64,000 bases of DNA from an uncultured Paracoccaceae bacterium (GTDB lineage Bacteria > Pseudomonadota > Alphaproteobacteria > Rhodobacterales > Rhodobacteraceae): positions 44,932 through 108,931 of the forward strand of contig CAKZRP010000058.1 in the NCBI GenBank assembly GCA_937146765.1, written 5' to 3'. The notes under the pieces are model-generated. The model saw nothing but the letters and a program-made list of their open reading frames with translations. It was not told the origin of the DNA and did no database searches. This document shows positions 25,560-34,480 of the stretch, piece by piece (the stretch's first letter is position 1; the number at the start of each line of letters is the position of its first letter). The position numbers and the translations under genes were made by a program.

Positions 25560-26291
25560 ATGAAGATTGACCCCAACAGCCCGGCGGATCTCTCTGCCCA
25601 GATCGCTACCGCCATTCGCGATGCGATCATTGCAGGCGAACTGATTGTTGACGAACGCCTGCCGTCAGAAGCGGAACTGGCCGAACAATTTCAAGTCTCT
25701 CGCGCCACCGTGCGCGAAGGGTTGAAACGTCTGGCGGCACAATCGCTGATCCGCACCCAACGCGGCGCCACCGGCGGCGCCTTTGTCAATCGCCTCAGCT
25801 TTGAGGATGCCTATAGCCAGCAGATTACCACATCGACGCTGCTTCTGAGCATGAATGCAGTGAGCTTCGACACTGCCTGCGAGGCCCGCTATGCGCTGGA
25901 GCGCGCCTGCGCGCCCCTCTCCGCCCATCGCCGCAGCGCCGACCAGCTCGCAACCATGCGGGCTGAGATCTTCCGTCAGGGCCAGCCCGGCCTCACCGAC
26001 GAGGCCTTTTGCGCCTCCGACGTGGCCTTTCACCGCGCACTGGTGGACGGGGCGCATAACCCGGTGCTGTCCTACCAGCTCGCAGGCGCGGTGGAGGCGA
26101 TGCAGCCGCTGATGAACATGATCACCTTCACCGCGCGCGACCGCGCCCGCATCCTCGCACTGCACACAGATATCGCCGATGCGATCGAGGCTGGCACCGG
26201 CGAAGATGCCGTCGCGGGTCTCAGCGCGTTGGAGGAGGAAACCCGCAAACTCGCCGCGGATGTCTTTGCCAGCCGCGCGGCAAAAGGCTGA
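25560..26291 (+). CDS. GntR family regulator, FCD subgroup
   Basis: A 243-residue transcription factor. The N-terminal winged helix-turn-helix (about 10-75) contains DERLPSEAELAEQF and VSRATVREGLKRLAAQSLI, the standard GntR recognition region. The FCD effector domain (about 95-235) has the expected D-x3-R early motif region and later His residues (ALHTDIADAIEAG) that bind a metal and a carboxylic acid ligand. It is divergent from the DUF2182-DUF1326-dmdA-acuI operon, across a 123-base gap containing the tandem operator. It probably represses that operon and itself until a DMSP-derived acid, such as acrylate or a related compound, binds; the ligand is inference. Confidence 0.88.
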   Translation: MKIDPNSPADLSAQIATAIRDAIIAGELIVDERLPSEAELAEQFQVSRATVREGLKRLAAQSLIRTQRGATGGAFVNRLSFEDAYSQQITTSTLLLSMNAVSFDTACEARYALERACAPLSAHRRSADQLATMRAEIFRQGQPGLTDEAFCASDVAFHRALVDGAHNPVLSYQLAGAVEAMQPLMNMITFTARDRARILALHTDIADAIEAGTGEDAVAGLSALEEETRKLAADVFASRAAKG

Positions 26292-26389
26292 TCCGCTTCA
26301 TCTTTCCCCAAATACCCGCGCCGGAGGCCACGCGCGAAAGCGCGTCAATTCCCCCTTTAACTCCGCGCCAAACCGCCCTATATTCTACC

Positions 26390-26735
26390 TGTTCCCTTGG
26401 GAACTATGGACATAAACGCGCTCGTAATAAGCGGATCGGACCCGGGGGCGGTACCCGGCGGCTCCACCAGATTTCTTCCGGCTTTCTCCTTCGTTTGGGG
26501 AGGACATTCGGAACCGGGGGGCCGAAATAGGATCGACGGACGTCTAAAGGGGTTTGCTTTGTCTCGGCGGTCTGCCACCGTTACCGGCGAAAACAGTACA
26601 ATTGCAAACGACAATCGTGCTCCGGTTGCTCTGGCTGCGTAAGCAGTTCGAGTCGAACCGACTTTAAGTCCTTGCACTTAGCGGTGTAAGGCGGGGTTCG
26701 CAGGTACCTGGCAACAGAAACCTGCACTTCCCCTC
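26390..26735 (+). ncRNA. ssrA: Permuted two-piece tmRNA (ssrA)
   Basis: The gene is circularly permuted, as in alphaproteobacteria: the acceptor piece comes first and ends with CGGCTCC-A-CCA at 26459-26469. An intervening segment (about 26470-26517) is removed, and the coding piece begins GGGGCCG at 26518. The two seven-base strands pair with one G-T wobble and form the tRNA-like acceptor stem. The tag frame starts at GCA 26604 and reads ANDNRAPVALAA, with TAA at 26640-26642. A helix-forming pair GCAGGT/ACCTGC (26700-26725) closes the coding piece. Outer ends are approximate. tmRNA rescues stalled ribosomes and tags the product for ClpXP; the adaptor gene sspB lies 1 kb downstream. Confidence 0.92.
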
Positions 26736-27046
26736 AACTTCCGGGCCTTGGCGGCTGTGCCTTACTGAACGACTCCAATTTGGGGCCAGAGTGAGCCAAC
26801 ATCTTGGACAGTTCGAAGTCCCCCTTCCTCTGCGACAGCTCCGGAGACCGAAGCTGCAGCAAGAAGCACCCTGGCGACTTGGCTCGGTAAACTTTGTACA
26901 AGAGGGCACCATACACCGCTTTCACCGTCCAAGAGGTGTGATTTCACGGAGCGTTAACGCGAAAAGTTAAGATCAGACCTCGACTTTCCCTAGGGAAGTT
27001 GTTTAGGACGCCCTCTCTGTCCCTGATACACCAAGAAACGCCTGCC
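26736..27046. other. Gap after ssrA, no gene seen
   Basis: About 310 bases lie between the tmRNA coding piece and the NTF2-like gene. I see no frame with a plausible start and no RNA family I recognise. The last third is AT-richer and probably holds the promoter of the next gene. Confidence 0.4.
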
Positions 27047-27481
27047 ATGAAAAACAGCGACCTCCTTCATCGCTGGTTCGATGAAGTCTGGAACCAGGAT
27101 CGGCTCGCCACCATCGATGAATTGCTGGACCCGGATGTCACCTTCCACGGGGCGCTGGACTCTGTCATCTCGCCCGGTGTCGATTACAAGGAAGTCGTCA
27201 CGGCGATGAAGGCGCTCCTGGACCAGCTCAAGGTGACGGTGACCCATAGTCTGGACAACGGCGAAATGGCGACAGTCCGGGTGCGGGTCGATGCCTTTGA
27301 TCATTCGCACAAACACAAACTTGATTTCACCGGACAAATGATGGTGCGTGTGCGCAATGGACGCTTTGTCGAGTTCTACTCCAACTTCGATTACCTGCGA
27401 ATGTTCGAGCAGCTGGGGCAATTGCCGACAGATGCCCTGCCGGTGCTGTTGACCGGCGAACGCCTGACCTGGATGCCCTGA
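27047..27481 (+). CDS. SnoaL/NTF2-like protein
   Basis: A 144-residue single-domain protein with the cone-shaped NTF2 pattern: an N-terminal helix pair (LLHRWFDEVWNQDRLATIDELLDPDVTFHGA) and a set of beta strands ending in GRFVEFYSNFDYLRMFEQLGQLP. Family members include small polyketide cyclases, ester-binding proteins and many of unknown function. The ATG at 27047 is preferred because the fold begins at once after it; the upstream extension to 26999 has no similarity. It has no clear operon partner, being 266 bases before sspB. Confidence 0.75.
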   Translation: MKNSDLLHRWFDEVWNQDRLATIDELLDPDVTFHGALDSVISPGVDYKEVVTAMKALLDQLKVTVTHSLDNGEMATVRVRVDAFDHSHKHKLDFTGQMMVRVRNGRFVEFYSNFDYLRMFEQLGQLPTDALPVLLTGERLTWMP

Positions 27482-27747
27482 CCTTCGAACGGCCGCGCGC
27501 AAGTGCAGCCTTCGATCCCGCACGCGCCCCAGGAGCTCTGGTCTCGGACAGGCGCGCCCTCATGCAGCCTGTGGTTGCTGGCCGCATGACCTGTGCCTCG
27601 CTGGGATTGCTGCTGGTTTTATGCTCCCCCCTTCCTTGCGGCCTTGGCTTGCAATGCCTTCAAAATAGGTCCAAAACTGGAGGTGAACAGGTGGAGGCAG
27701 TGGCGATTTGACTGCTGCCCCACCAAAGACGAACAAGGGGTTGGCAG

Positions 27748-28218
27748 ATGTCCCGTCAGATCGACTATGGAAACCTGATGCACCGCGCCATGCGTGGATT
27801 GATCCGCAATGTCCTCGATGATGTGGCGGCCCGTGGCCTGCCCGGGTCGCATCACTTCTTCATCACCTTCGACACCTCGCATCCAGATGCGGAGTTGGCG
27901 GATTGGCTCTCAGACCGTTACCCGGGCGAGATGACGGTTGTGATGCAGCATTGGTTCGACAATCTGGACGTCGGCGAGGAAGGCTTTGCGGTGACGCTGA
28001 ATTTCGGGGACTCGCCGGAGCCGCTCTATATCCCCTATGATTCGATCAAGACTTTCGTCGATCCCTCGGTGGAATTCGGATTGCGTTTTGAAAGCACCAG
28101 CGAGGCGGATGACGAAGACGACGAGGAAGAGGATGACACTCCGCCCAACGATCAGCGTCCCCGCCGCAGCAGCAAGAAGGACGCCGACGTCGTGTCTCTG
28201 GACAGTTTCCGCAAGTGA
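27748..28218 (+). CDS. sspB: SspB-type ClpXP adaptor (alphaproteobacterial)
   Basis: A 156-residue protein matching the alphaproteobacterial SspB group. Residues 1-115 form the substrate-binding domain, starting with MSRQIDYGNLMHRAMRGLIRN, and containing PGEMTVVMQHWFDNL and GFAVTLNFGDSPEPLYIPYDSI. An acidic linker (about 120-140, DDEDDEEEDD) leads to a short C-terminal basic and hydrophobic tail (VVSLDSFRK), the usual ClpX-binding peptide. SspB binds the tmRNA tag and delivers tagged proteins to ClpXP. Its location 1 kb after ssrA makes functional sense. A terminator follows at 28287. Confidence 0.9.
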   Translation: MSRQIDYGNLMHRAMRGLIRNVLDDVAARGLPGSHHFFITFDTSHPDAELADWLSDRYPGEMTVVMQHWFDNLDVGEEGFAVTLNFGDSPEPLYIPYDSIKTFVDPSVEFGLRFESTSEADDEDDEEEDDTPPNDQRPRRSSKKDADVVSLDSFRK

Positions 28219-28286
28219 TTCCGCAGGGGCAGCCGCCCGGCGGCATGCGCCCGGAAGGTTCACCGAGAAACACTATCGAATAAATC

Positions 28287-28320
28287 AAAGGCGCCGTGGA
28301 TCCCTCCGCAGCGCCTTTTT
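28287..28320 (+). terminator. Intrinsic terminator of sspB
   Basis: An 8-bp stem (AAAGGCGC at 28287-28294, GCGCCTTT from 28311) has a 16-base loop and a run of five Ts at 28316-28320. Confidence 0.75.
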
Positions 28321-28344
28321 CTCTGGCCTTTCCGTGCCGCTCTG

Positions 28345-28932
28345 TCAGGGGGCGCGGCTCAGGAACGTCTCCACAGTATGCGAAGGCAAGCCGTTGCGAT
28401 GCAGGGAAAACTCCAGCGTCAGCCCGCCTTCGGCCAGGGTCCGATCATATTGCTGCATCAGGTAGTCGCCATTCTCGGCCACATGCAGCGAAAACACGGT
28501 GAGCGTGTCGCCGATGATCCGGGCCCAGACGAAAGGCTCCCCCTTCATCGGGTTCATCTGCACCGTATGGCCAAAGACATTGGTCTGCATCGCGGCGGCA
28601 AAAACGCCTTCGCGTTCCGAGGGAATGAACTCGATCTTGTAGTTCTTGGTCTTCTCACGCCCGTCAGCGCGACGGATGGCGGTGCTCCATTCGACCACGA
28701 AACCTTTGTAGCTCTCTGCGATGGTGACGCTGAGATCACGCTCTTCGATGCTGCCATCCAGCTGTTCCACCTCGGCCTCGCCGGTATATCTGCCGACAAA
28801 GGCCCCGAGCTCCGGTGTCGCCCGGGCAGTGCCGCAGGCCAGAACGATCGCGACGAGCAGGCTGCTCCACCAGATCAGGATCGTTCTGGAATCGGGAAGG
28901 ATCCGAGTTCGGCTGGTTACAGCGCTGGACAT
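28345..28932 (-). CDS. Exported protein of unknown function (195 aa)
   Basis: The start MSSAVTSRTRILPDS is followed by a hydrophobic stretch (about 19-36) and an ATA cleavage site, so the protein is probably periplasmic or, if uncleaved, membrane-anchored. The mature part (about 40-195) is beta-rich with alternating strands such as GRYTGEAEVEQLDG and NYKIEFIPSE, which resembles a lipocalin-like or DUF-type barrel, but I recognise no family. It is convergent with sspB and divergent from fumC. The ATG at 28932 gives the better signal peptide. Confidence 0.7.
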   Translation of the reverse strand: MSSAVTSRTRILPDSRTILIWWSSLLVAIVLACGTARATPELGAFVGRYTGEAEVEQLDGSIEERDLSVTIAESYKGFVVEWSTAIRRADGREKTKNYKIEFIPSEREGVFAAAMQTNVFGHTVQMNPMKGEPFVWARIIGDTLTVFSLHVAENGDYLMQQYDRTLAEGGLTLEFSLHRNGLPSHTVETFLSRAP

Positions 28933-29140
28933 GACGGGGGTTCGAGCTCCGGTTGGGGGTCGCGGCACCGGATCGGCAGCGCGACTCTGTTTTCTGGTAA
29001 TCTATGCATCCAGCCCAAACTGGCAATGGCGCAGAAAGATTTGCAGCAGTATACACCGCAGCAGTCGCCCGCCAACGTCAGACATGGTTCAGGGAATTGC
29101 GTCCGGGGCAAAGCGCGGGTAAACGGCATACATCAGTATA

Positions 29141-29160
29141 CCACCTGAGAGCTCAGGTGG
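29141..29160. promoter_or_regulatory. Perfect 9+9 inverted repeat before fumC
   Basis: CCACCTGAG and CTCAGGTGG are separated by AG, 27 bases before the fumC ATG. It could be an operator or a leader hairpin. There is no T tract, so it is not a terminator. Confidence 0.45.
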
Positions 29161-29186
29161 CCGATCCAGCGACGGAGACAGACACG

Positions 29187-30581
29187 ATGTCGAACACCCG
29201 CACCGAAACCGACAGCTTTGGCCCGCTTGAGGTCCCTTCCGAGAAATACTGGGGCGCGCAGACGCAGCGCTCGATCATGAACTTCCCGATCGGTTGGGAA
29301 AAGCAGCCCGTCGCCATCGTGCGCGGTCTGGGCGTGATCAAGAAGGCCTGTGCGCAAGCGAACAAGGCCTCTGGCGCGCTGGATGCCAAACTGGCGGATG
29401 CGATCATCCAAGCGGCTGGCGAAGTGATCGAGGGCAAGTTTGACGACAACTTCCCGCTGGTGGTCTGGCAGACCGGATCCGGCACCCAGTCCAACATGAA
29501 CGCCAACGAAGTGATTGCGAACCGCGCGATTGAGATCCTCGGCGGCGTGATCGGCTCCAAGGACCCGGTGCACCCGAACGACCATTGCAACATGGGTCAG
29601 TCCTCCAACGACACCTTCCCGACCGCGATGCACATTGCCACCGCCATGTCGGTGCGCGACGTACTGGTTCCGGGCCTGACCAAACTGGCCGAAGGGCTGG
29701 AAGCCAAGGCGGAAGAGTTCAAGGACATCATCAAGATCGGCCGGACTCACACCCAGGACGCCACCCCGCTGACGCTTGGTCAAGAGTTCTCCGGTTACGC
29801 CATGCAGATCCGCAACGGTCTGAAGCGGGTTGAGCTGGCGATGCCCGGCATCTACGAGCTGGCGCAGGGCGGCACCGCCGTCGGCACCGGTCTCAACACC
29901 AATGTCGGCTGGGGCGAGACCGTGGCGGCCAATATGGCCGAGATCACCGGCCTGCCCTTCATCACCGCGCCGAACAAATTCGAAGCGCTCGCGGCCCATG
30001 ACGCGATGGTCTTCCTCTCCGGCGCGCTGGCCACCATTGCTGGCTCTGCTTACAAGATCGCCAACGACATCCGTCTGTTGGGCTCCGGTCCGCGCTCTGG
30101 TCTGGGCGAGCTGATCCTGCCGGAAAACGAGCCGGGCTCCTCGATCATGCCGGGCAAGGTGAACCCGACCCAAGCCGAAGCGCTGACCCAAGTGGCGGCC
30201 CATGTGATGGGCAATGACGCGGCGATCAAATTCGCCGGCTCGCAGGGTCATTTTGAGCTGAACGTCTACAACCCGATGATGGCCTATAACCTGCTGCAGT
30301 CCATCCAGCTGCTGGGTGACGCGGCGGACAGCTTTACCGAGCGCATGTTGATGGGCATCGAGGCCAACCGTCCGCGTATCCAGAAACTGATGGAAGAAAG
30401 CCTGATGCTGGTCACCGCATTGGCGCCGACCATCGGCTACGACAACGCGACCAAAGTGGCCAAGACTGCGCATAAAAACGGAACAACCCTGCGCGAAGAG
30501 GCGGTTCGTCTCGGTTTTGTGGACGAAGAAACCTTCGACAAAGTGGTCCGCCCCGAAGATATGATCGGCCCAAAGGCCTGA
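29187..30581 (+). CDS. fumC: Class II fumarate hydratase
   Basis: This 464-residue enzyme interconverts fumarate and malate in the TCA cycle without an iron-sulfur cluster. Length and motifs are those of class II fumarases: [14 protein letters not shown] and the NQSSND-type active-site region ([12 protein letters not shown]), [16 protein letters not shown], and the superfamily signature [11 protein letters not shown]. The chosen ATG at 29187 follows GGAGA, and the typical N-terminus begins here; the frame extends upstream to 29004 without similarity. It is a single-gene transcript ended by a strong terminator at 30602. Confidence 0.95.
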   Translation: MSNTRTETDSFGPLEVPSEKYWGAQTQRSIMNFPIGWEKQPVAIVRGLGVIKKACAQANKASGALDAKLADAIIQAAGEVIEGKFDDNFPLVVWQTGSGTQSNMNANEVIANRAIEILGGVIGSKDPVHPNDHCNMGQSSNDTFPTAMHIATAMSVRDVLVPGLTKLAEGLEAKAEEFKDIIKIGRTHTQDATPLTLGQEFSGYAMQIRNGLKRVELAMPGIYELAQGGTAVGTGLNTNVGWGETVAANMAEITGLPFITAPNKFEALAAHDAMVFLSGALATIAGSAYKIANDIRLLGSGPRSGLGELILPENEPGSSIMPGKVNPTQAEALTQVAAHVMGNDAAIKFAGSQGHFELNVYNPMMAYNLLQSIQLLGDAADSFTERMLMGIEANRPRIQKLMEESLMLVTALAPTIGYDNATKVAKTAHKNGTTLREEAVRLGFVDEETFDKVVRPEDMIGPKA

Positions 30582-30601
30582 TTTCACGAATAAAAGACCT
30601 G

Positions 30602-30628
30602 AAACGCGCCGGAGATCCGGCGCGTTTT
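30602..30628 (+). terminator. Intrinsic terminator of fumC
   Basis: An 11-bp perfect stem (AAACGCGCCGG, 30602-30612, with CCGGCGCGTTT, 30617-30627) has a 4-base loop and a short T run, 20 bases after the fumC stop. Confidence 0.85.
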
Positions 30629-30710
30629 AATCATTTCGCAGGATCCGGCCCATTGTGTGCCTATTTCTGCCGATAGGCATGTGAGCAACGTCCATCAACG
30701 GAGCTTCCTC

Positions 30711-31349
30711 ATGCCCCGCTCACATACCTACCTCCTGTGGTCCCTGCTGGCGCTGCCGGCCGTCCTGATCCTCTGGCAGGCTCTGCACTCCACCGATTCC
30801 AAAATCTATGGCACGCTTGCCCATCCGGCTGCGGAATTTGCCGCACGGCTGATGATCGTTGCGATGATGGTCACGCCGCTGATGTTGTTCTTCAAAGGCT
30901 CCGAGGCGCTGCGCTGGCTGCGCAAGAGCCGACGGGCGCTGGGGGTGGCTGCCTTTGCCTATGCCGGCCTGCATGTGAGTTTCTACCTCACCGACCGGGG
31001 CACGCTGGCGCGGGTGAGCGAGGATCTCTCCGCCCTTTATGTGCTGGCTGGCTGGAGCGCCCTTCTGGTGATGCTGCCGCTGGCGCTGACGTCTAACGGG
31101 TATTTCCAACGCAGGCTGGGGCCGCGCTGGAAGTCGCTGCAACGCTGGACCTATCCCGCCGCCGCGCTGGTGCTGCTGCATTGGGCGGCGATCCGGGACT
31201 GGGAGGCCCCGGCGGAGGCACTGCTGCATTTTGGCCCGCTGATCGCGCTGCAAGCCTATCGGGTCTGGTACTGGTACCTGCGTCCGCGCCCGCAGCGCCG
31301 GATCGCGGAGCCTGCGCTGGTTCGCGTCACGGCGAGGGTTCCTAAGTAA
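30711..31349 (+). CDS. MsrQ/YedZ-like heme membrane protein (ferric reductase-like domain)
   Basis: A 212-residue inner-membrane protein with six likely helices, matching the heme-binding subunit that passes electrons to the periplasmic methionine sulfoxide reductase MsrP. Candidate heme ligands are the His in AYAGLHVSFYL (about 90) and the His in ALVLLHWAAI (about 150). The arrangement of helices and the C-terminal YRVWYWYLRPRP are typical of MsrQ. The catalytic partner msrP is not adjacent, so the partner is unknown here. The ATG at 30711 follows GGAG. Confidence 0.78.
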   Translation: MPRSHTYLLWSLLALPAVLILWQALHSTDSKIYGTLAHPAAEFAARLMIVAMMVTPLMLFFKGSEALRWLRKSRRALGVAAFAYAGLHVSFYLTDRGTLARVSEDLSALYVLAGWSALLVMLPLALTSNGYFQRRLGPRWKSLQRWTYPAAALVLLHWAAIRDWEAPAEALLHFGPLIALQAYRVWYWYLRPRPQRRIAEPALVRVTARVPK

Positions 31350-31373
31350 TCGCGCCACCGCTATGATCGCGCC

Positions 31374-31550
31374 ATGAGCGACATCGTGAATCTCAATCAG
31401 TTCAAGAAGAGGAAGGCCCGGCAGGACGAGAAACGCCGCGCCGACGAGAATGCCGTGAAATTCGGCCGCACGAAGGCAGAAAAGTCCCGTGACAAGGCGG
31501 AGGAGACGCGCGAAACGCGCCGCCTCGACGGGCATCAGCTTGAGGACTGA
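31374..31550 (+). CDS. DUF4169 family small protein (58 aa)
   Basis: A short, highly charged protein beginning MSDIVNLNQFKKRKARQDEK. It is almost entirely Lys, Arg, Glu and Asp after residue 10 and should form one long helix. The size and the NLNQFRKxKAR start match DUF4169. It begins 24 bases after the MsrQ-like gene and is 45 bases before the ribbon-helix-helix gene, so the three may be one transcript. Function unknown. Confidence 0.75.
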   Translation: MSDIVNLNQFKKRKARQDEKRRADENAVKFGRTKAEKSRDKAEETRETRRLDGHQLED

Positions 31551-31595
31551 AACCCTGCCCCGACCTCTCTCCCAGCCCGCAAAGGCGCCCTTGGC

Positions 31596-31826
31596 ATGAT
31601 CGGCCAGCGTCCGAAGAAACGCTCGTTGACCTTGCATGGCCACCGCACCTCGGTTTCGCTGGAGGATGCCTTCTGGACGGAATTTCGGCGACTGGCGGCA
31701 GAGCAGGACCGGGCCCTGAACGAATTGGCTGCGGAAATTGACGAGATGCGCGGCGCCGATTGCGGGCTGGCCTCTGCGATCCGGCTCTATGTGCTGCAGG
31801 CGCTGAAGACGGCTAGCGGGGGCTGA
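31596..31826 (+). CDS. Ribbon-helix-helix domain protein (76 aa)
   Basis: A small protein with a ribbon-helix-helix fold of the aryl-sulfate-sulfotransferase-neighbour type: a strand RSLTLHGHRTSVSLED, then helices SLEDAFWTEFRRLAAEQDRAL and GLASAIRLYVLQAL. The family is predicted to bind DNA as a dimer, but targets are unknown. It follows the DUF4169 gene on the same strand; the two families are frequent neighbours in alphaproteobacteria, as I recall. Its last 14 bases overlap the converging cytochrome P450 gene. Confidence 0.8.
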   Translation: MIGQRPKKRSLTLHGHRTSVSLEDAFWTEFRRLAAEQDRALNELAAEIDEMRGADCGLASAIRLYVLQALKTASGG

Positions 31827-33168
31827 GCCGCAGCCAGATGCCATTGCGCGACCGCACCGTGAGATGGGCCACCGGCTCTGGCGTGCGGCCCTCGACCACT
31901 GTCACCCGGTACTGGCGCAGCAGATGCGCGAGGATCAGAACCCCTTCGACCATGGCAAACCCCGCTCCGGTGCAGACACGCGGCCCGGCTGAAAAGGGCA
32001 TATAGGCGCTGCGGGCGCAGCTCTTGCCCGCCTCGGTCTGCCAGCGGGCCGGATCAAAGGCATCCGGTCGGTCCCAGATCCGCTCATGGCGGTGCAGATG
32101 CCAGGGGCTGAGGACCATCTGCGCGCCTCTGGGGACCCGGCGGTTGCGAAACTCTTCGGGGCATCTCGCCTCGCGCACCATCATCGGCACCGGCGGATAG
32201 AGCCGAAGCGTCTCGCGGAAGACATCACGAGTGACCCGCAGTTTCGACACGGCGGCAAAATCCTCGGTGCCATGCGCGTCTGCCTCTGCTGAAACCTTCT
32301 CCTGCCAGTCGGGGTAGAGCGCCATCAGATAGAGCGCCCAGCCAAGAGCGGAGGCCGAGGTCTCATGCCCGGCGAGGAAGAAGATGGCGACCTGATCGAC
32401 CATCTCTTCAGTGTCGAAGCCCTGCCCGGTTTCTGGGTCGCGCGTGGTCATGATCTTGGTCGCCAGATCCTGCGGCGCGGTGCCCGCGGCAATCTCAACC
32501 CTGCGCGCCTCGGTGAGCTTGGCGATCAGGCGACGGATCTCGCGGGCGTTGTCGCGCGTCCCCTTGGGGTAAAACCGCGGCATCCAACGCGGCAAGGGGA
32601 TAAAGGCGGCAAGGTTCAGGATCGGCTGTGCCTGCTGATAGGCGCGGAACCGGGCAAAGACCTCGGCGGCGACCTCATGCTCGATTGGGATCGAGAACAG
32701 GGTGCGAAAGATCACATCCGCCGCGATATGCGAGGTGACCGCTTCGATCTCGATCGGCTGCCCCTTGGCCTCAAGCTCCAGCCGCGCAACACCGGCCTCG
32801 GCGGCCGCGCGCATGGCTGGAAAAGTTTCCTTCAGTCGCCCGCCCTCAAAAGCCGGGTCAATGATGCGCCGCTGGCGTTTCCAGGTCTCGCCATTGGTGA
32901 GGAAGACCGAATTGCCCAGCAGCGGGCGCAGCCCCTCGCCCACGCGGTTCGATTTCGGGAAATCATCGGGGCGCTGTTTTAGGATCACATCCACCAGATC
33001 GGGCTGGTTGACGAGAAAGGAGCGGAAGAAGGGCGTGCGGAACTCCGCCATCCAGGCGCGATAGAGCCGCGCCGGCTGGGCCGAGAGGATATCGGCGCGG
33101 AAAAGCTGCAGGTAGCGGCGCAACGAGACCTTGTCGGCGCGCGCGGGCGGTTTTGGCGGCAGGCTCAT
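31813..33168 (-). CDS. Cytochrome P450
   Basis: A 451-residue heme monooxygenase with no membrane anchor, as usual for bacteria. The heme loop FSAGPRVCTG has Cys399 as the iron ligand, the I-helix carries FLAGHETSASAL (the A-G-x-E-T type), and the K-helix has ETLR, followed by the PER-type region. The sequence is closer to fatty-acid or CYP-like enzymes with a long N-terminal part than to camphor hydroxylases, but the substrate cannot be read. It overlaps the preceding hydrolase gene by 4 bases (ATGA), so the two are translationally coupled. No ferredoxin is nearby. Confidence 0.9.
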   Translation of the reverse strand: MSLPPKPPARADKVSLRRYLQLFRADILSAQPARLYRAWMAEFRTPFFRSFLVNQPDLVDVILKQRPDDFPKSNRVGEGLRPLLGNSVFLTNGETWKRQRRIIDPAFEGGRLKETFPAMRAAAEAGVARLELEAKGQPIEIEAVTSHIAADVIFRTLFSIPIEHEVAAEVFARFRAYQQAQPILNLAAFIPLPRWMPRFYPKGTRDNAREIRRLIAKLTEARRVEIAAGTAPQDLATKIMTTRDPETGQGFDTEEMVDQVAIFFLAGHETSASALGWALYLMALYPDWQEKVSAEADAHGTEDFAAVSKLRVTRDVFRETLRLYPPVPMMVREARCPEEFRNRRVPRGAQMVLSPWHLHRHERIWDRPDAFDPARWQTEAGKSCARSAYMPFSAGPRVCTGAGFAMVEGVLILAHLLRQYRVTVVEGRTPEPVAHLTVRSRNGIWLRLSPR

Positions 33169-34394
33169 CGCGGGGCCACCGAGGAGAAGCTGTTGACCGG
33201 CTCGGCCAGGCGGGAGCGCGAATGGCCCCGGGTCCGGTAGCGATCCCCCAGCGTCAGCGGCCCGGCGGTGATCTGAAAATAGTCGTAGTCGCGCGGCGCA
33301 TCAAAGGCGCAGAGATACTGGAAATGCAGGCGGAAATACTTCCGCTTCAACGCCTGCCAGCGGGCGGGGCTGAGCGATTGGGTAAAGGCGGCGGAAAAGA
33401 CCACCGGCCAGCGCTGATCACCTGTCGCGACGCCAGAGACCGCGACCGGATCGCAGAGGGCAAAGGCGCAGCCATCCCCCGGCGCGGTGACATCATACCA
33501 GGGGATCCGGGTCTGGAGCGACATCTCGCGCAGGTCGCGCCGCAGCCGATCCGCGCGCGGCAAAAAGGAGACCATCGGCACCACCTGCCCGAGGCTAAGA
33601 AAACTCAAGGCGGGCGCCTCTTCCGGCAGGCCCCGGTGCAAGAGGTCCGCCAGCACTGAAACCCCGATATGGGCGCCGGAGGAATGGCCCACGACCAGCA
33701 CTTCGTCCACCTCGCAAGCGGAGAGCGCGGCACGGATCGTCTGCGTGAACTGCGCCATCCGTGCTTCCAGTTCCGGCGCGTTTCGCCCCCATAGGGCCGC
33801 GGAATGGGCATAATCATGCATCAGGTAGTAGGCAAAGAGCCGGTTATCCCAGCGCTTGAACCAGCGCAGCAACAGGGCGACGGTCGCGGCCCCCACAAGG
33901 ATCTGCCCTGCCAGGATCAGCCAGCCGGAGCCAAGCAGTCCGATGCCCGTGGCCAGGAGACTTCCAAGGCCCACCGCCAGAAGCAATTGCAGCAGCAAGA
34001 GGCACACCGGATAAAGCGCGGCGATCACCGGCCCCTTACGCAACCGCATCAGCCGCCAGAGCGCACCGGTCGAAATGTAGATCCACGCGGTGCGGAGCAG
34101 CTGCAGATAGGTGGACGGGATCGAGGTGGCCATGCTGTCGCGCACGATGTCGGACCAGACCAGCACCTCCACCTCCGTCTCGACCGATTGACCGTCGATC
34201 TGTGCCATGACGTGCCATCCGTATCCGCCCGCGCCCGACTTTGCGCGCAGATCGAGCCGATAGCCGGATAAACGCGCCTGATCGCGCCCTTCGCTGCGAT
34301 AGAGCTCGCGGTAGCGGCGCGGGTGAAACGGGTCGTAGCCCGGAATGTAGAAAACGCGCCGCCGTTGAACGGGCGCAAGGGGGGCACTGCTCAT
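33165..34394 (-). CDS. Membrane-spanning alpha/beta-hydrolase-like protein
   Basis: A 409-residue protein beginning with a conserved VFYIPGYDPFHPRRYREL stretch. Two or three hydrophobic helices lie at about 125-185. The second half has the hydrolase nucleophile elbow GHSSGAH (about 240) with the Ser as likely nucleophile; the Asp and His of the triad are not certain. It is a probable membrane-bound esterase or lipase-like enzyme of unknown substrate. Its stop overlaps the start of the P450 gene by 4 bases, which suggests that the two act in one pathway. Confidence 0.72.
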   Translation of the reverse strand: MSSAPLAPVQRRRVFYIPGYDPFHPRRYRELYRSEGRDQARLSGYRLDLRAKSGAGGYGWHVMAQIDGQSVETEVEVLVWSDIVRDSMATSIPSTYLQLLRTAWIYISTGALWRLMRLRKGPVIAALYPVCLLLLQLLLAVGLGSLLATGIGLLGSGWLILAGQILVGAATVALLLRWFKRWDNRLFAYYLMHDYAHSAALWGRNAPELEARMAQFTQTIRAALSACEVDEVLVVGHSSGAHIGVSVLADLLHRGLPEEAPALSFLSLGQVVPMVSFLPRADRLRRDLREMSLQTRIPWYDVTAPGDGCAFALCDPVAVSGVATGDQRWPVVFSAAFTQSLSPARWQALKRKYFRLHFQYLCAFDAPRDYDYFQITAGPLTLGDRYRTRGHSRSRLAEPVNSFSSVAPR

Positions 34395-34480
34395 CAGGGT
34401 GGCTCTCGGCTTGTTGCCCAGAGCCTAGCGCAGCTTCAGTCTTGAGGTAAGACCTCGATTGTCGCCGCTGCCAGAAGGGC

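Noticed and set aside
26954..26970. CtrA-type site TTAA-N-TTAA
   Set aside because: The spacer is 9 bases; the CtrA consensus has 7.
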